This document shows positions 61,396 through 64,000 of a stretch of 64,000 nt of DNA, piece after piece (within the stretch, counting starts at the first letter, position 1; the number at the start of each line of letters is the position of its first letter). Location of the stretch: the NCBI GenBank assembly GCA_903821745.1, contig CAIJMI010000003.1, positions 41,189 through 105,188 of the forward strand, in the 5' to 3' direction. This stretch comes from Candidatus Gottesmanbacteria bacterium. Its GTDB lineage: Bacteria > Patescibacteria > Microgenomatia > UBA10105 > UBA927. The notes under the pieces were generated by a model. The model saw nothing but the letters and a program-made list of their open reading frames with translations. It was not told the DNA's origin and did no database searches. A program made the position numbers and the translations under genes.

Positions 61396-64000
61396 TTATA
61401 TTTTTTTCATCTGTGCTCGTTCCGCATCAACTGGAATGAGACGTCCAATTATAACGTTTTCTTTGAGTCCGAGCAACTTATCTTCTTTTCCAGCCAGTGC
61501 TGCATCAGTCAACACATTTGTTGTTTCTTGGAATGATGCTGCTGATAACCATGATTCTGTATACAGTGATGCGCGTGTAATTCCGAGAAGTACGATGTTT
61601 GCTGTCGCTGGTTCTCCACCTGCTGCAAGCACTTTTGCATTTTCTGCGGTGAATGTTGCTCGATCGACGAGTTCTCCAGGTAACATAATAGTATCCCCTG
61701 GTGCATCAATACGCACTTTGTCACTCATTTTTCGAACGATCACTTCAAAATGTTTGTCATGAATACCGATTCCTTGAGATTCGTAGACACGTTGCACTTC
61801 TGCAATCAAATATTTTTGTGCTCCGCGAAGGCCTCGAATTTCCAAGACCTCTTTAATATCCAAATATCCACCGGATAATTGATCTCCTGCGCCGACAAGG
61901 TCACCTGTTTTCACTTTCAATTCGCTTGTAAGTGGAATCGTGTATTCCCGTTCTTCCACCGGCTTCAAAGATGCATTTCTAACAACGATTTTGTATCCTT
62001 GATCAGTTTCCGTTACTTCCACTTTTCCTGCAATTTCAGAAATCGGAGACAACACGCGCGGTGTACGACATTCAAAGAGTTCCTCAACCCGTGGCAACCC
62101 TTGCGTAACGTCAAGTCCAACGATTCCTCCAGCGTGACGGACACGCATAGTCAGTTGTGTTCCTGGTTCTCCAATTGACTGTGCAGCAACGACGCCTGCT
62201 GGTGTCCCCATTTCAATAAGTTGTGTGGTTGAGAAGTCGCGTCCGTAACATTTTGCACACATACCAACTTTTGCTTTACAAGTAATTGGTGAACGAATGA
62301 CAATTGTTTCAACATTATGTTCATCGAGTAACTTAACATTAGATTCATCAATCATTTCATCTTTTGCAATCAATACTTTCTTTGATCCAGGAGCTGTAAT
62401 ATCAGCTGCTGCAAAACGTCCGATTGCACGCAGGGTAAATGCGGTCTGTCGATCTTCTTTTCGGGATATTTCCAAACCTTCTTCAGTTCCGCAGTCATCC
62501 ATTCGGATAATGACATCGTGTGCAACGTCAACTAACCGTCGGGTCAAGTATCCTGCATCGGCAGTTTTCAAAGCTGAGTCGGTTAATCCTTTACGTGAAC
62601 CTCTTGTGGATGTAACGTATTCAAAAATTGATAATCCTTCACGATAATTGCTTTTTGTTGGAAGCTCAACGATTTTACCCATTGGATCAACAACAAGTCC
62701 TTTAATAGCAGCAAGTTGTTTAAGTTGATCTTTGGATGCACGAGCCCCTCCGGAATCGATAATCATTTTAACTGGATTATCAGCTTTCATGTTATCCCAT
62801 GTCATATTTGCTAACCGTTCCGTTACTTCAATCCAGATATCGTTTGAAAGTCTTCGTTTTTCTTCAAGAGTAATCAATCCCTGTTGGTAATTTTGTTCAA
62901 TTTGTTTCACCTGTTCTTCTGTTTCATGAAGGATTTCACCTTTGGTTTTCACCATTTCGTTATCAAATACAGATGCAGATAATCCTCCGCAGAAAGTAGC
63001 TCCTTCAAATCCAATTGATTTAATTGCATCAATTAACACAACAACTTCTTCTTTCGGATATTCCCGAAGTGCTTGTGTAATGAGTGTTTTTACCGTTGCT
63101 GCTTTGACTGGTGTATTTAAGAACCGTAACTTTTCTGGAAGTTTTTCATTAAACAAAATACGTCCAATGGTTGTTACCAACAATTTTCCCTGTATCTCCA
63201 ATCGAATTGGTTCTCGAAGTGAAACGTGTTCTGTTTGATATGCAGTAATTGCTTCGGATTCACTGGCAAATGCCGGCATATCTTTTTCATCTTTTGCAGC
63301 TAAATTTGCATCCATGGTTGTGTAGTAATAACACCCAATAACCATTTCCTTGTTTGGAACGGTAATAGGAGATCCATCAGCAGGTTTGAGCAAGTTAAAC
63401 GTTGGAAGCATCAAATGTCCAGCTTCATATTGGCTTTCTTTTGAAAGCGGTAAATGCACAGCCATTTGGTCTCCGTCAAAGTCAGCGTTAAATCCTGCAC
63501 AGACACAAGGATGGAGCTGAATTGCTGATCCTTCAATCAACACTGGATAAAATGCTTGGATACCAAGTTTGTGAAGTGTAGGTGCACGATTTAACAAGAC
63601 TGGATGATTTTTGGTAATTTCTTCCAAAATATCAAACACTTCTGCTGTTCTTCGATCAAGTACATTCTTTGCATTTTTCACGTTTGGTGCAATACCTCGA
63701 GAAATAAGCTCTCGAAGCACGAATGGTTTAAACATTTCAAGCGCCATTTCTTTTGGAATACCGCATTGGGTAAGTTTCAGTTCTGGTCCAACAACGATGA
63801 CGGAACGACCAGAATAGTCAACGCGTTTTCCAAGTAAATTTTGTCGGAAGCGACCTTGTTTTCCACGAAGCATGTCGGAAAGTGACCGTAATGGCTGAAT
63901 AACCGCTCGAGATGATGGCCGTTGTGTTGCATCAATTAATGAATCAACTGCTTCCTGAAGCATACGTTTTTCATTCCGCAAAATAATTTCAGGTGCACCA
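61396..64000 (-). CDS. rpoC: RNA polymerase subunit beta-prime, 3' part
   Basis: The frame is open to the window end (first visible codons GAPEIILRNEKRMLQEAV), about 868 residues. The catalytic Mg site is in NADFDGDQMAVHLPLS. Downstream come the bridge helix and trigger loop region (MIDSGGARASKDQLKQL, STRGSRKGLTDSALKTADAGYLTRRLVD) and the zinc site with the Cys of MDDCGTEEG and of CKAKVGMCAKCYGRD, and QSIGEPGTQLTMR. rpoC is followed by rpsL after 3 nt, so the polymerase and str operons are joined. The 5' end and rpoB lie beyond the window. Confidence 0.98.
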   Translation of the reverse strand, partial: GAPEIILRNEKRMLQEAVDSLIDATQRPSSRAVIQPLRSLSDMLRGKQGRFRQNLLGKRVDYSGRSVIVVGPELKLTQCGIPKEMALEMFKPFVLRELISRGIAPNVKNAKNVLDRRTAEVFDILEEITKNHPVLLNRAPTLHKLGIQAFYPVLIEGSAIQLHPCVCAGFNADFDGDQMAVHLPLSKESQYEAGHLMLPTFNLLKPADGSPITVPNKEMVIGCYYYTTMDANLAAKDEKDMPAFASESEAITAYQTEHVSLREPIRLEIQGKLLVTTIGRILFNEKLPEKLRFLNTPVKAATVKTLITQALREYPKEEVVVLIDAIKSIGFEGATFCGGLSASVFDNEMVKTKGEILHETEEQVKQIEQNYQQGLITLEEKRRLSNDIWIEVTERLANMTWDNMKADNPVKMIIDSGGARASKDQLKQLAAIKGLVVDPMGKIVELPTKSNYREGLSIFEYVTSTRGSRKGLTDSALKTADAGYLTRRLVDVAHDVIIRMDDCGTEEGLEISRKEDRQTAFTLRAIGRFAAADITAPGSKKVLIAKDEMIDESNVKLLDEHNVETIVIRSPITCKAKVGMCAKCYGRDFSTTQLIEMGTPAGVVAAQSIGEPGTQLTMRVRHAGGIVGLDVTQGLPRVEELFECRTPRVLSPISEIAGKVEVTETDQGYKIVVRNASLKPVEEREYTIPLTSELKVKTGDLVGAGDQLSGGYLDIKEVLEIRGLRGAQKYLIAEVQRVYESQGIGIHDKHFEVIVRKMSDKVRIDAPGDTIMLPGELVDRATFTAENAKVLAAGGEPATANIVLLGITRASLYTESWLSAASFQETTNVLTDAALAGKEDKLLGLKENVIIGRLIPVDAERAQMKKI

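Noticed and set aside
1..64000. Alternative genetic code (TGA as Gly)
   Set aside because: Genes such as engB and the ATGA-coupled pairs end at TGA at the expected family length, and no conserved protein needs TGA to be read through.
1..64000. CRISPR array, prophage, insertion sequence or integrative element
   Set aside because: I saw no regularly spaced repeats, transposase, integrase or phage structural genes; the Cas4-like nuclease at 57921-58751 has no cas neighbours.

Overview
The window looks like a chromosomal segment of a Patescibacteria (Candidate Phyla Radiation) bacterium, most likely from the Microgenomates side of the group. Evidence: a compact AT-rich genome; gene ends that overlap by a few bases; a complete S10/spc/alpha ribosomal cluster with no rpmD (L30) between rpsE and rplO; many small one- or two-helix membrane proteins known mainly from CPR genomes; shortened housekeeping enzymes (AspRS without its GAD insertion, MiaB and MtaB without TRAM, MutY without any cysteine); tRNA genes without encoded CCA. 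TGA is used as an ordinary stop, for example at the engB/alkD ATGA junction, so this is not a code-25 lineage. I see no phage, insertion sequence or CRISPR array.

Layout. 1-5 kb: the end of a cytochrome b5-like gene and a small His-containing membrane protein (+), facing a redox and stress run (PPIase, small membrane protein, rubrerythrin, peroxiredoxin, greA), then a ZIP metal transporter, and engB translationally coupled to a frameshifted alkD. 5-11.5 kb: an orphan protein, a one-domain O6-alkylguanine transferase, DEAD helicase with RRM protein, GIY-YIG protein, Asp/Glu racemase, and mutY followed 4 nt later by tRNA-Gln(CUG). 11.5-25 kb: era, gltX, dacA-type carboxypeptidase, aspS, recJ, cca, secDF, a winged-helix/nucleotidyltransferase protein, DUF3048 and DUF4446 proteins. 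25-34 kb: a 46-residue zinc ribbon, RNase P RNA, an AI-2E permease, miaA, miaB, LytR_C, HU, RNase Y, recX, recA, tRNA-Pro(GGG). 35-51.7 kb: the ribosomal supercluster, transcribed right to left from rpsJ/rplC to rpsI. 51.7-55 kb: tuf and fusA. 55-60.5 kb: envelope proteins, DUF2130, TspO, a PD-(D/E)XK nuclease, alkA and mtaB. 60.5-64 kb: rpsG, rpsL and the 3' part of rpoC.

Regulation is the most interesting part. Three translation operons (fusA, rplC, infA) each have a recognisable promoter with a 17-bp spacer, then a 50-75 nt leader ending in an intrinsic-terminator hairpin with a 6-8 nt U tract just before the first start codon. In rplC and fusA a competing antiterminator hairpin can be drawn. 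This is the architecture of transcription attenuation, and I regard it as the best candidate here for an undescribed regulatory system. In contrast, about a dozen operon-leading genes have a TACAAT/TATAAT-like -10 box only 6-10 nt before the ATG and no Shine-Dalgarno sequence, which predicts leaderless mRNAs. Genes inside operons, and HU, rpoA, rny, tuf and rpsQ, have clear GGAGG-type sites. Several divergent gene pairs share palindromic, overlapping -10 boxes.

Everything here comes from reading the sequence. No database search or folding program was run, so family names rest on recognised motifs and structures on hand pairing.
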